Notes: a model not told the origin generated them from the sequence alone. DNA of 64,000 nucleotides from Neorhizobium sp. UBA3556 (GCA_002376235.1 DFNX01000006.1:62001-126000); one strand, 5' to 3'. Shown: positions 50,294 through 59,981, numbered from the stretch's first letter. A program made the numbers and translations.

Positions 50294-53200
50294 TCAGGCT
50301 CTGGCTGTTGCAAGGCCACCGACGGCCTTGGCTGCAAAGAGCTCCTCGAAGCTCGGGATGCGTCCGATCCGGTCGCGGTTGCTTTCCGACTGCTGGATGA
50401 TCCAGCCATAGGTACCGGGGCTGTCGATCGACAGCGTGTTGCGACCGGCGAGCGCCTGGCGATAATCCGAGAGCCGCTTTTCCGAGACGAGAACCGCAAG
50501 GCCCTGGTCGTCGTAATCGGCAATCGCCTCGCGGGCATAACGCGAGAGCTTCTGCATCAGCGCGAAATCCTCGGTCAGGATCAGGTTGCGCACCGCCTTT
50601 TCGACCGCCGGTTCTGACGGGCCTAGAGCATTGGGAACCCGCGCCATCGCAAGCGATTGCGCCATGGAAAGCACCGTGTAATTGTTGATGAGCGTGAACA
50701 TCTCTTCGGTGTCTGTCTCGCCGTGGCCCGGAGCCTTGCCGTTGAGGATCGGCTTGCGGTCGCGATAGGCGAGCTTGAATTTGCGGACCTGGTGGCCGGC
50801 AACCGCCATCGACAGTTCCTCGATCAGCTCCTTGCGGCTCTTCGCCTTCAGGATGGCATCGCTATCCTGATAGAGGAGCAGCGCACGCGGCAGGCAATAG
50901 ACGAAGTTCGAGCGCTCGCTTTCGAAGTTTTCGAGCAGCCAGCGCGCCTTTTCCGACCCCGTAGCCTCCACATGCCATTGCAGCATCATGCGGATCGCGT
51001 CTGCATGGAAGGCCACATAAGGATCGGTCTGATCGGCTATCGAGCCGATCAGGATGGAATCGTGGCTCATCTTCTTCGGCAGATCGCGATAGGGATCATA
51101 CTGGTAGAAGAAGCCGCCGCTCATGCCGTTGCCGACGCCCTTGCCGAAGGAGCCGAGATTGAGCACGGCGCCATTGGTCATGTATTCGCAGCAGAAATCG
51201 CCAACGCCTTCGACGACGGCGGTGGAGCCGGAATTGCGCACGGCAAACCGGTCGCCGGCCTGGCCCTCGACGAACAGACGCCCGCCGGTTGCGCCGAACA
51301 GGGCGAAATTGCCGATCAGCACGTTGCCGCCGGCTTCGAGCGAACCGCCACCAGGTGAGCGAACGGAGATTGTGCCACCGTTGGCGCTTTTGCCTACACC
51401 GTCGTTGCAGGTGCCGGTATGGGTCAGCATCATGCCGTCGTTGCAGAACGCGCCATAGGACTGACCGGCCGAACCGGATGTGGCAATCTTCACCGAACCC
51501 GCATCGAGGAAACGGCGGCCGCGCTTATCCTGCCGTACGGCCGGAAGGGTGCGGGTCTCGTCTTCGCTCAGTTCATGGTTCAGCATCCGCTCGATATCGA
51601 CCGCCAGCTGGCCGCCGACGCTCTTGTTGCGGTTGTTGAGGTGTTGATTGCCGCCAAGCTCGACCACCGGCAGGCCGCCATCGATCAGCGCGGAGCGCAC
51701 CATGTCGATAAAGGCGTCATCGACCGCGTAATCCTTCTCCATATAGACCGGATCGGTGATCTTCACCTCCTCGACCACCTGCAGCATCGCGCGGAGGTCA
51801 AGCTGCCCGACGCTGGACGGGTGATCGAGAAGGTGAAGAAGGTCACTGCGGCCACGCGCCTCGCGCAGAGACTTGAAGCCGAGCGAGGCGAGGATTTCTC
51901 GGGTCTCGTGGGCGATGTTCAGGAGATACTGCGCCAGCGCTCGCGGGTCGCCATCAAATACTTCGGCATTGGTGGTGAGGCCGGCCGGGCACTTGATGTT
52001 GCAGTTCTTCGCCATGACGCATTTCAGCATCATCAGCGCCGTCGTGCCGAATTCAAAACTGTCTCCGCCGAGGAGGGCGGACTTCACGACGTCGCTTGCC
52101 GTCTGGTGCGCGCCGGAGCAGCGCAGCAGCACCTTCTGGCGCAATCCGTTGACGCAGAGCGCCTGATGCACTTCGGCAATGCCGATTTCCGCGGCGCGGC
52201 CGGTATATTTCAGGCTGGTGACGGCAGCCGCGCCGGTGCCGCCGGTATTGCCGGCGACGTTGATGACATCGGCACCCGCCTTGGCAACGCCGACCGCGAT
52301 CGTGCCGATCCCTTCCGACGAGACGAGCTTGACGATGACGCGCACGCGCGCCGCCTTGCAGTCATGGATCAGCTGCGCCAGATCCTCGATAGAATAGGTG
52401 TCGTGATGCGGCGGCGGCGAGACGAGTTCGACGCCCGGCGTGCCGCCACGAGCCGCGGCGATCTCGACCGTCACCTTGGCCGCCGGCAACTGTCCGCCTT
52501 CGCCGGGCTTGGCGCCCTGACCGATCTTGATTTCCAGCTCTTCCAGCATCGGGTCGGCAAGGTAACCGGCCCAGATGCCGAAACGGCCGGAGGCGAACTG
52601 CTTGATACGCGAGGCGCGGATCGTGCCGTAGCGGGAAATATGTTCGCCGCCTTCGCCGGAATTCGACATGCCGCCGACCATGTTGGTGCCGTGGGCGACA
52701 GCTTCGTGAGCGGTTGCCACCAGCGCGCCATGGCTCATGGCACCCGATGCGAGAAGCGGCGTGATTTCGCTTGCCGGCTGCACGTCGTCGAGCGCAATGC
52801 CGGAGGGTGCTGCACCGAGAAGCTTCAGGTAGGCGAGAGCCTGGCCGCCTGCATGAACGGCAAGCGCACCGCCTTCCAGCCAATGGCCGAGGATGTCGCC
52901 GCTGAAGCGGACGACCAGAGACTGGCCGAGCGCGGCGAGCCGAGCAAGATCGCCGCCCTGCGGACCGGTCAAGGTCAGGCGGAACGTGTCCTCCGGCAAA
53001 GTCTCGCAGTTGAGGCCGCGCACCAGAAAACTGTTATTTCCCTTGCGGGAAAACCGCTTCATTTCCTTACGAAAATCATCCGGTGAGGTTGCGTAGGTGA
53101 CATCTGCCGGGAAGGCCAGAACGTCGCGAAGAGCCGCGGGGCGACGGGCGCGTTCCTCCGACATCATCCGCGCGAAGGAGCGATAGCCGGGCGTGATCGA

Positions 53201-55789
53201 GAAGCGATCGATCGCTTCGGGGGACAGCCGGTCGTAGCTCGTATTGATATAGGCCGCGTCATCGATGCCGAAGGCGTCATCGAGGCGGTTGAGGGTGAGC
53301 AGGCGCAGGAAGGGATCTTCCTCGCCATCCGGCTCAGCGAATGACGGCTTTTCCTCGGTCATGTCGACGAAGCCGCGCACGGCCGTGGTGCCGAAGGAAT
53401 GGCCGGCGCCTTCAGCGCGCTCCTTGAACAGGCCGAGCAGCGGGATCTCGTCCTCGCTCTTCACCGTCAATGCCTTGGCATGCCAGTCGGCGACAGCCTG
53501 GGCGATAACCTTGAAGTTGACGCCGCCGACCGGCGTCTTGACGTTAGGGAAGTAGCGCTTGAGAACCGGATCGCTGGTATCGAGGAAATTCGGCTCGAAG
53601 AATTCGCCGGCGACATAGCTTTCGGCGGTGCAGAGACCGACCTTGCCCATGGTCTTCATCAGCGACTTCTCGGCCGCCTTGGCGAAGCGCTTGAAGGCCT
53701 TGTCGGCTTCCGCACCGAACTTTTCCTCAGCGCGGAACTGCACGCCGAGCGGATAAACGGCCGAAGCGCCGAAGCCGAGCGCTGCCGCGACATGGTGTGA
53801 TGAAGAAATCTGGCCGCTTTCGACGACGAGGGAAACACGCAGACGCGCACCTTCCTCGATAAGTTTCTGGTTGATCGCCGAGACGACAAGGATCATCGGA
53901 AGTGCCGCGCGGTCGCGTGCCACATGCCTGTCGGTGATGACGGCAATGCCGCCATCCTCGCGCGCGAAGGCTGCGATCGCATCGCAAAGCGTGCCGATAC
54001 CGGCCTCAAGCGCCTGCGCATTGGCTTCGGCATTGTCGAGTACCGGCGTGTAGAGCATCTCAAAGCGGCGGAAGGGTGTTTCCGTCTGTTCGCGCAGCTT
54101 CAGCATGTCGAGATGGGTGAGGATCGGCGAGGGGACGACAATCTGCCGCGCCGCCTTGGCGCCGATATTCGGCTTGGCGCCGAGCGAAATCCTGAGCGTC
54201 ATGCCATCGGCTTCGCGAATGCTGTCGAGCGGCGGGTTGGTTACCTGGGCGAAGCGCTGAGAGAAATACTTCGCGACGCCGCCTTCCTGATCGGACAGCG
54301 CGTTGATGGCGTTGCCATAACCCATGGCGGAAATCTTCTCCGCGCCGGTCTGAAGCATCGGGTCCATCAGGAACTTGAAGCTTTCCTGATTGTGGGAATA
54401 GGCGACGTAACGCTGGTGGCGCTCAAGGTCGCCATTATAGCGCAGTGGCGAGCCTTGAGCTTCCGCCGGAATTTCCGGCAGGTCCGAAAGGCGCACGCGG
54501 GCTTCGACCAGTAGATCGCGGTATGGGCGGCGGGAAGCGAGCATTTCCAGCGCTTCGATCGTGCCATAGCTGCGCTTTTCGGCGTGATCGTAAACCAGCA
54601 TGCCGCCGGCTTCGATACGGCCGCGATTGAGCACGGTTTCCGGCGGGAAGGCGATCTGGCCGGCTTCCGACATGACGCAGAGATAGTCTTCCGTCTCGAC
54701 GGTGCGCAGCGGACGCAGGCCGAGCCGGTCCAGCCTTGCCCCGATGACATCGCCATTGCCGAAGATCAGTGCCGCCGGTCCATCGTTCTTCTCTTCGTAA
54801 AGCGAGAAATATTCGAGCATGGCGACGACTTCGGCCGATAGCGTCTCGTCGTTTTCCCATGCCGGCGGCATCATCGAGACAACGGCGGTTACGAGATCCA
54901 GACCGTCTTCCAGAACGCGGGACTGCAGCGTCTGGTCTAGACGGCAACTATCCGACTGCCCCTTCGGGCGGATGATCGCGGCATTCTTGGCCGCCGCAAT
55001 CGCCGCTTCAGACAGGCGGTTCTTTCGGTCGGTGTTGAGCTCGCCGTTATGCGCCATCTGCCGGAACGGCTGGGCCATGGATGGATGCGGGTCCGTGTTG
55101 GTGGAAAACCGCGTGTGGAAATACATGGTGTGGATCGTATGATCCGGGTCCACCAGGTCGCGGAAATAGGGAATGACCTCATCCGAGTTGAGGCGGCCCT
55201 TCAAAACCTGCGTGCGGGCGCTGAGCGAAATCGGGTAAAGACCGCCAAGTTCGGAGCGCGTATAGGCTTCCGCCTCGATCGCGAGCAGTGCCTTGTGGAT
55301 GCGGAAGTCGAACTCGGCCTGCGAAGCGGCCTCGCTGTGACAGCCGAAAACCCATTGGCGGATCGTCAACTGGTGGCGAATGGCGGCCGGCCGGATCGCA
55401 TCATGGTCGACTGGCACGTCGCGCTTCAGGAGAATTCCGAAACCCTGCTCCGCCAGCGCCGCCTCAACGAGACGCTCTGCTTCTTCGTGGAACGCGGGAT
55501 CCGCCGGCAGGAAGAAGTTGCCGACGCCGAAGCGGCGCGGCTGAAGATCAGGGCGACCGGTCAGCTTGCGGAAAAAGCCCAGAGATAGGTCCACGGAAAT
55601 GCCGGCTCCATCGCCGACACCTTCGGCGGACATGCCGCCGCGATGCGGAACTGCGCAGAGTGCCTCGTGCCCCTTCAACAGGACGTCATGGGTCTGGATG
55701 CCGCTCTTTCGCGTTATGAAGCCGACACCACAGCTGCTTTTTTCCTCTGCGGGATCATATAGACCGAAGCCCCTGTTTATCGATTCCAT
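50294..55789 (-). CDS. Glutamate synthase large-subunit-like protein with C-terminal extension
   Basis: An 1831-residue GltB-like protein. Class II amidotransferase: Cys20 (SSCGVGF, so a short propeptide is expected) to about 420, with FHTRFSTNTDPHPSMAQPFR and MAHNGELNTDRKN. Central domain about 450-780. FMN synthase domain about 850-1290 (MSNSGEGGEH, KIGQGAKPGEGGQLP, LVSPPPHHDTYSIEDLAQLI, VINVAGNTGGTGAAAV). The iron-sulphur cysteines are Cys1257, Cys1263 and Cys1267, spaced C-x5-C-x3-C, one residue shorter than in classical GltB. GXGXG domain about 1390-1560. Residues about 1600-1831 extend beyond a normal GltB end. It should transfer glutamine amide nitrogen to a 2-oxo acid, but the acceptor may differ from 2-oxoglutarate. 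No GltD is adjacent; a diflavin reductase gene follows 10 bp downstream. Confidence 0.88.
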   Translation of the reverse strand: MESINRGFGLYDPAEEKSSCGVGFITRKSGIQTHDVLLKGHEALCAVPHRGGMSAEGVGDGAGISVDLSLGFFRKLTGRPDLQPRRFGVGNFFLPADPAFHEEAERLVEAALAEQGFGILLKRDVPVDHDAIRPAAIRHQLTIRQWVFGCHSEAASQAEFDFRIHKALLAIEAEAYTRSELGGLYPISLSARTQVLKGRLNSDEVIPYFRDLVDPDHTIHTMYFHTRFSTNTDPHPSMAQPFRQMAHNGELNTDRKNRLSEAAIAAAKNAAIIRPKGQSDSCRLDQTLQSRVLEDGLDLVTAVVSMMPPAWENDETLSAEVVAMLEYFSLYEEKNDGPAALIFGNGDVIGARLDRLGLRPLRTVETEDYLCVMSEAGQIAFPPETVLNRGRIEAGGMLVYDHAEKRSYGTIEALEMLASRRPYRDLLVEARVRLSDLPEIPAEAQGSPLRYNGDLERHQRYVAYSHNQESFKFLMDPMLQTGAEKISAMGYGNAINALSDQEGGVAKYFSQRFAQVTNPPLDSIREADGMTLRISLGAKPNIGAKAARQIVVPSPILTHLDMLKLREQTETPFRRFEMLYTPVLDNAEANAQALEAGIGTLCDAIAAFAREDGGIAVITDRHVARDRAALPMILVVSAINQKLIEEGARLRVSLVVESGQISSSHHVAAALGFGASAVYPLGVQFRAEEKFGAEADKAFKRFAKAAEKSLMKTMGKVGLCTAESYVAGEFFEPNFLDTSDPVLKRYFPNVKTPVGGVNFKVIAQAVADWHAKALTVKSEDEIPLLGLFKERAEGAGHSFGTTAVRGFVDMTEEKPSFAEPDGEEDPFLRLLTLNRLDDAFGIDDAAYINTSYDRLSPEAIDRFSITPGYRSFARMMSEERARRPAALRDVLAFPADVTYATSPDDFRKEMKRFSRKGNNSFLVRGLNCETLPEDTFRLTLTGPQGGDLARLAALGQSLVVRFSGDILGHWLEGGALAVHAGGQALAYLKLLGAAPSGIALDDVQPASEITPLLASGAMSHGALVATAHEAVAHGTNMVGGMSNSGEGGEHISRYGTIRASRIKQFASGRFGIWAGYLADPMLEELEIKIGQGAKPGEGGQLPAAKVTVEIAAARGGTPGVELVSPPPHHDTYSIEDLAQLIHDCKAARVRVIVKLVSSEGIGTIAVGVAKAGADVINVAGNTGGTGAAAVTSLKYTGRAAEIGIAEVHQALCVNGLRQKVLLRCSGAHQTASDVVKSALLGGDSFEFGTTALMMLKCVMAKNCNIKCPAGLTTNAEVFDGDPRALAQYLLNIAHETREILASLGFKSLREARGRSDLLHLLDHPSSVGQLDLRAMLQVVEEVKITDPVYMEKDYAVDDAFIDMVRSALIDGGLPVVELGGNQHLNNRNKSVGGQLAVDIERMLNHELSEDETRTLPAVRQDKRGRRFLDAGSVKIATSGSAGQSYGAFCNDGMMLTHTGTCNDGVGKSANGGTISVRSPGGGSLEAGGNVLIGNFALFGATGGRLFVEGQAGDRFAVRNSGSTAVVEGVGDFCCEYMTNGAVLNLGSFGKGVGNGMSGGFFYQYDPYRDLPKKMSHDSILIGSIADQTDPYVAFHADAIRMMLQWHVEATGSEKARWLLENFESERSNFVYCLPRALLLYQDSDAILKAKSRKELIEELSMAVAGHQVRKFKLAYRDRKPILNGKAPGHGETDTEEMFTLINNYTVLSMAQSLAMARVPNALGPSEPAVEKAVRNLILTEDFALMQKLSRYAREAIADYDDQGLAVLVSEKRLSDYRQALAGRNTLSIDSPGTYGWIIQQSESNRDRIGRIPSFEELFAAKAVGGLATARA

Positions 55790-55828
55790 ATCCAGACTCC
55801 CGCATGAAATAAGTCAACTGTGCTGACC

Positions 55829-55853
55829 TATATAATGTGATATATGGAGTCAA
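55829..55853 (-). promoter_or_regulatory. Putative promoter/operator region of the glutamate-synthase-like gene
   Basis: About 40-65 bp before the start codon the minus strand has TTGACT (55848-55853) followed by a TATATAG-like stretch, and the sequence TATAT-N6-ATATA (55829-55844) is a small inverted repeat of LysR-box size. Together with the hairpin at 55955-55990 this suggests a separate transcript from the aminotransferase operon. Confidence 0.4.
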
Positions 55854-55954
55854 GTTTAATCGTTTTTGCACCGCACAACGGCGCGTTGACGGCCCGCAGA
55901 GATAGAGCGGGCAGACCTGAGAAGCGTTGGTGTGGAAGCAATTCTGCAAGGCTC

Positions 55955-55990
55955 GAGACCAGCATGGATGGCTTCATCCTTGCTGGTCTC
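55955..55990 (-). terminator. Hairpin after the D-aminotransferase gene
   Basis: GAGACCAGCA (55955-55964) pairs with TGCTGGTCTC (55981-55990), and the inner GGATG/CATCC extend the stem across one mismatch. It lies 16 bp behind the aminotransferase stop. No T-run on the minus strand. Confidence 0.6.
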
Positions 55991-56006
55991 AAATTGATCC
56001 TTACGA

Positions 56007-56861
56007 TCAGATGGCGCTGGCCGTTTTGTGCGCGATATAAAGCTCGCGCAGCTTCAGGGTCAGCGGTCCGGGCTTGCCGTCACCGACTGGCTGGCCGTCG
56101 ATCACCGTTACCGGCAGGACGAAACTTGTTGCCGATGTTATGAAGGCTTCTGCAGCACTTTTGGCTTCCTCCGGCGAGAACGGACGCTCCTCGTAAGGGA
56201 TGCCGGCCTTGTCGGCGATGTCGAGCACGCTGGCGCGGGTGATGCCGTGCAGGATGGCATTCGACAGCGGCCGGGTGATCAGCTTGCCGGCCTTGTCGAT
56301 GATATGGGCGGTAGCCGAGCTCGCTTCGGTAACGAGACCGTCTTCCACCAGCCAGGCATCGTCTGCGCCCTTTTCCATTGCCTGCATCTTGGCCATGGAT
56401 GGATAGAGCAGTTGCACCGTCTTGATGTCGCGACGCTCCCAGCGCCAGTCCGGCAATAGCGCTACCGACATTCCGGTTTTCACCTTGGGGTTTTCGATCA
56501 CCGATTTCGCTTGGGTAAAGAGAACCAGCGTCGGCTTCGGTTCCTTCGGGAAGGCGAAGTCACGGTCGGCGGCGCCGCGGGAAATCTGCAGATAAATCAG
56601 GCCTTCCGTGAGGTCGTTGCGACGGACGATCTCGCGATGGACTTCCAGCAGTTCCTCGGTCGAGATCGGCAGTTCGATACCCAGTTCGGTGATCGAGCGC
56701 TTCAGGCGGGCTGAATGGCCATCATATTCCAGAAGCTTGCCGCCGATGACGCCGGTCACTTCGTAGATCGCATCGGCAAACAGAAAACCGCGATCGAAAA
56801 TGGAAACCTTGGCATCGGCTTCAGGCAGCCATTCGCCATTGAGATAGACGATACGGGACAA
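56007..56861 (-). CDS. D-amino acid aminotransferase (class IV, PLP)
   Basis: A 284-residue fold-type IV transaminase. It starts MSRIVYLNGEWLPEADAKVS, has DRGFLFADAIYEV, YLQISRGAADRDFAFP, the PLP lysine Lys147 in RRDIKTVQLLYPSMAKMQA, and GLVTEASSATAHI. This matches D-alanine/D-amino acid aminotransferases of Bacillus type. It would convert the D-amino acids released by the carbamoylase to 2-oxo acids with 2-oxoglutarate, giving D-glutamate. It follows the LysR gene by 72 bp in the hydantoin cluster, which supports a D-amino acid over a branched-chain substrate. Confidence 0.87.
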   Translation of the reverse strand: MSRIVYLNGEWLPEADAKVSIFDRGFLFADAIYEVTGVIGGKLLEYDGHSARLKRSITELGIELPISTEELLEVHREIVRRNDLTEGLIYLQISRGAADRDFAFPKEPKPTLVLFTQAKSVIENPKVKTGMSVALLPDWRWERRDIKTVQLLYPSMAKMQAMEKGADDAWLVEDGLVTEASSATAHIIDKAGKLITRPLSNAILHGITRASVLDIADKAGIPYEERPFSPEEAKSAAEAFITSATSFVLPVTVIDGQPVGDGKPGPLTLKLRELYIAHKTASAI

Positions 56862-56933
56862 GACGGATTCTCCTTCAGGATGATGAGTGGCGGTCAGCGA
56901 ATGCTGTGCAGCGCCGATAAGGCGAAATAGGGA

Positions 56934-57848
56934 TCACAGCACATCGCCGACGGCTCGTTTCAGTTCGGCGATGAAGCCATGCAGCAGGCGCGAGCGTGGA
57001 ACGCCCTTGCGAGTAATCATGACGGCCGGGATTTCGCAGGGCGGCTGGAAGGGGAGTTGCACCAGTCCCTCGGATGGCTGATAGGCGGCGCTATAGGGGT
57101 CTACTATGGCGGCCCCGACCCCGGCGCCAGCGAGAACCGCCGCTGTTGCGCAATAGCGAACTTCGACGCGCGGTTCATAGGTCATGCCGTCACGCTCGAA
57201 AGCATCGCGCAGCATCTGGCCCATGCGCGATTCGACTTCCAGGCCGATGAAACCGTGCTCCGTCAGGTCGCCGACCGTCACCTCCTGACGTGCAGCGACG
57301 TCGTGATCCTTTGGAACAAGAGCCACCATATGGGTGCGTGCCAGAACCTCGATATTCACCGAAGGATGACGCTCCAGTGCAATGGCAAGCCCGACATCGG
57401 CCGATCCGCTTTGCACTGCCTCGATCACGTGTTCCAGCCGGCGCACGTCGTAGGCAACCGAGACATCCGGCCGATCCTTCAGGAAACGGGCGAGCGCCAT
57501 GGGCGCCACCGTATTGCCGAGTGGCGGCGTCGACATGATCCGCAACCGGCCTGATGTGCCATGCCGGATCGAGCGGGCGCGGGCGGAAAAATTGCGTAGC
57601 ATGCTGAAGACGGGGCGCACTTCCTCGAACAAAAGCAGAGCCTCCTCTGTCGGCTCAAGCCGCCGGTGCAGGCGTTCGAACAGGGTCACGCCGAGCTGGT
57701 TTTCAAGCTGGCGGATGCCGTTGGACACGGCCGGCTGGGAAATGCCCAACTGCTCGGCGGCCTCCACCGTCGTCTCGCAGCGCATCATCGCGCCAAAGAT
57801 TTCAAGAAGGCGCAGCGAGATATCCGGCTTGTGCTCGAGTTCCGTCAT
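56934..57848 (-). CDS. LysR-family regulator of the hydantoin cluster
   Basis: A 304-residue LysR regulator: HTH in RLLEIFGAMMRCETTVEAAE, then QLGISQPAVSNGIRQLENQL, and an effector domain with MSTPPLGNTVAPMALARFL and YCATAAVLAGAGVGAAIVDP. The ATG at 57848 is five bases after the racemase stop, so the regulator is embedded in the catabolic operon it probably controls. The inducer is unknown; a hydantoin, an N-carbamoyl amino acid or a D-amino acid are candidates. Confidence 0.9.
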   Translation of the reverse strand: MTELEHKPDISLRLLEIFGAMMRCETTVEAAEQLGISQPAVSNGIRQLENQLGVTLFERLHRRLEPTEEALLLFEEVRPVFSMLRNFSARARSIRHGTSGRLRIMSTPPLGNTVAPMALARFLKDRPDVSVAYDVRRLEHVIEAVQSGSADVGLAIALERHPSVNIEVLARTHMVALVPKDHDVAARQEVTVGDLTEHGFIGLEVESRMGQMLRDAFERDGMTYEPRVEVRYCATAAVLAGAGVGAAIVDPYSAAYQPSEGLVQLPFQPPCEIPAVMITRKGVPRSRLLHGFIAELKRAVGDVL

Positions 57849-57853
57849 GACCG

Positions 57854-58513
57854 CTACACGAGCACTGCGCCGAGCGCCATGGCGACAGCTGCCTGGGTGG
57901 GGTCGATGATGCGGATGCCGAGCTCCTCTTCCAGCCTGCGGCGATGGCCGGACATGCCGGCACAACCGAGCACGACCGCACCGGCACCCATCTCGCGCAA
58001 TTTCGAACCGGCCTTCAGCAGCGCCGCATAACTTTCTTCGCCGTGACCGCTGTCGGCAACGCTGATCGATCCTTCCAGCGCAACTTCACCGGCAAGCCTG
58101 CCATCGACGCCGAGGCGGCGAAGATTGCGCAGGTGGCGCGGGATAGATCCTTCCGCCACCGCGATGACGCCGAAGAGATCGGCAAGCGCCAGCGCGCTCA
58201 ACACGCCGGCATCCTGAATGCCATAAACAGGCTTGGTGGTGATCGAGCGGGCGAGATCAAGGCCGGGCTGCGAATAGCAGGCCAGCACATAGGCTGAAGC
58301 ATCCGGCCGGCTTTCAATCAGGTTTGCCGTGCGAAGCGAAGCCTCATCGACATGACGCTGAGTGACGACGCCGGGTGGACCTTCCTGGATCGTCACGCAT
58401 TCTATCACCGGGCCGTTGGGAAACTGCATGCCGGCAACCGCCTCGCGAAGGCCTTGGGTGACGCTTTCCGAGCTATTCGGATTGATGACGAGGATCGGTC
58501 CGAGTGTGCTCAT
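57854..58513 (-). CDS. Asp/Glu/hydantoin racemase family protein
   Basis: A 219-residue racemase. The catalytic cysteine pair is Cys79 (YVLACYSQPG) and Cys183 (VVLGCAGM); ILVINPNSSESVTQGLREAV is the usual start. In hydantoin clusters this family racemises 5-substituted hydantoins so that a stereoselective hydantoinase and carbamoylase can use both enantiomers. Its ATG overlaps the hydantoinase stop (58510-58513). Confidence 0.9.
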   Translation of the reverse strand: MSTLGPILVINPNSSESVTQGLREAVAGMQFPNGPVIECVTIQEGPPGVVTQRHVDEASLRTANLIESRPDASAYVLACYSQPGLDLARSITTKPVYGIQDAGVLSALALADLFGVIAVAEGSIPRHLRNLRRLGVDGRLAGEVALEGSISVADSGHGEESYAALLKAGSKLREMGAGAVVLGCAGMSGHRRRLEEELGIRIIDPTQAAVAMALGAVLV

Positions 58514-59970
58514 GGTGCGATCTCCACGCCAAAATTCTGCGCCGGATCGAGTTCCTTGGCGCGGTAGCCGGACCTACCGGTCAGGTCGACCGGATTGCGT
58601 GCGATGAAGCGGCCGCGGCCGCGCTCTGCTTTCAGCTCGCCGTTCTCGACGATAACATCGCCACGGTTCATTGTCAGAACCGGCCAACCTTCGATCTCCA
58701 TGCCCTCGAAGGGCGTGTAGTCCATATTGTCATGCTGGTCGGCAAGCGTTGCCGTGCGGCGGGCTTCCGGGTCCCAGATGGCGATGTCGGCATCGTGGCC
58801 GGGCGCGATCGTGCCTTTCTTGGCCACCCCGAAGGTTTTTGCGGCGTTCGTGCTCGACAGTGCCACGAACTGCTGCAGCGTGATGCGGCCCTTGGCGACA
58901 CCCTCGGAAAACAGATAGGGCAGACGCATGGCAATGCCTGGCATGCCATTGGCGATTTTCGGGTAGGGTGCATCGGCGCCATTGGCGAACTTGCCCGAAG
59001 CATCGAAGCGGTAAGGTGCGTGGTCGGAAGAAACGCTTTCGAACGTGCCGGACTGCACATGCCGCCAGAGTGCCGCTTGGGTTGCTGCATCGCGCACCGG
59101 CGGCGAGCAGATGAATTTTGCGCCTTCCATGCCCGGTCGGTCGAGATCCTCACGCGTCAGTGCCAGATATTGCGGGCAGGTTTCGGCAAACAGTTTGGTA
59201 CCGGCAAGCTTTTCCCGCTGGACGATTGCGGCACCGCCGGCCGTCGAGACATGGACGATGAAGAGCGCGGCATCGACGAGCTTCGCCAGCGAGACGGCGC
59301 GGTTGATCGCTTCCTCTTCCGCCAGTTCCGGACGGCTGATCGCATGGTATTTCGGTGCGGTGAGGCCGGAAGCTGCCAGCCGCTTGTTCATCCATTTTAC
59401 CATGTCGTTGTTTTCAGCATGGACCATGGTCAACGCGCCATGGGTTTTCGCTACCGTCAGAATGTCGAGCATGCCGCCGTCGCCGATATTCATCAGGTCG
59501 TAGGTCATGAACACCTTGAAGGAGGTGATGCCACGGGCAAAGACGCCGGGCAGCTCTTCCAGAACGGCGGCGGAGGGATCGGAAATGATCAGGTGGTAGG
59601 AATAGTCGAGCACCGATTGCGGTGCCGCACGACCGTCATAGGTCGATATGACATCGGCGATCGATTGGCCACGATGCTGTGCGGCAAATGGAATGAAGGA
59701 GGAATTGCCGCCAAATGCGGCGGAGACAGAGCCTGAATAATAGTCGTCGGCGGACATCAGGCCGCTCGAACTTTCCTGGGCGATATGTGCATGCGCCTCG
59801 ATGCCGCCCGGAACCACCAGCTTGCCACTCGCATCGATGCGGCGGGCACCGCCGGCGATCTTTTCGCCGATTGCGGCAATGCGGCCGTCGATGATGCCGA
59901 TATCGGCATCGAAGACGTCAGATGCGGTGGCGATGTGGCCGCCATGGATGACGGTATCGAACTCTGTCAT
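58510..59970 (-). CDS. Dihydropyrimidinase/D-hydantoinase family amidohydrolase
   Basis: A 486-residue cyclic amidohydrolase. Metal ligands His60 and His62 lie in PGGIEAHAHIAQ (Ala where Pro/Asp-Pro is common before the first His), the carbamylated lysine is Lys152 in ITSFKVFMTYD, His184 in TMVHAENNDM, then LFIVHVSTAGGAA, and the catalytic Asp in VSSDHAPYRFD. It opens hydantoins or dihydropyrimidines to N-carbamoyl amino acids. Downstream racemase and upstream N-carbamoyl-D-amino acid hydrolase make D-hydantoinase the best reading. AGGAA precedes the ATG at 59970. Confidence 0.9.
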   Translation of the reverse strand: MTEFDTVIHGGHIATASDVFDADIGIIDGRIAAIGEKIAGGARRIDASGKLVVPGGIEAHAHIAQESSSGLMSADDYYSGSVSAAFGGNSSFIPFAAQHRGQSIADVISTYDGRAAPQSVLDYSYHLIISDPSAAVLEELPGVFARGITSFKVFMTYDLMNIGDGGMLDILTVAKTHGALTMVHAENNDMVKWMNKRLAASGLTAPKYHAISRPELAEEEAINRAVSLAKLVDAALFIVHVSTAGGAAIVQREKLAGTKLFAETCPQYLALTREDLDRPGMEGAKFICSPPVRDAATQAALWRHVQSGTFESVSSDHAPYRFDASGKFANGADAPYPKIANGMPGIAMRLPYLFSEGVAKGRITLQQFVALSSTNAAKTFGVAKKGTIAPGHDADIAIWDPEARRTATLADQHDNMDYTPFEGMEIEGWPVLTMNRGDVIVENGELKAERGRGRFIARNPVDLTGRSGYRAKELDPAQNFGVEIAP

Positions 59971-59981
59971 GACGCTGTTCC

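Noticed and set aside
51419..53086. A 555-codon open frame on the plus strand
   Set aside because: Antisense to the glutamate-synthase-like gene, caused by codon bias.
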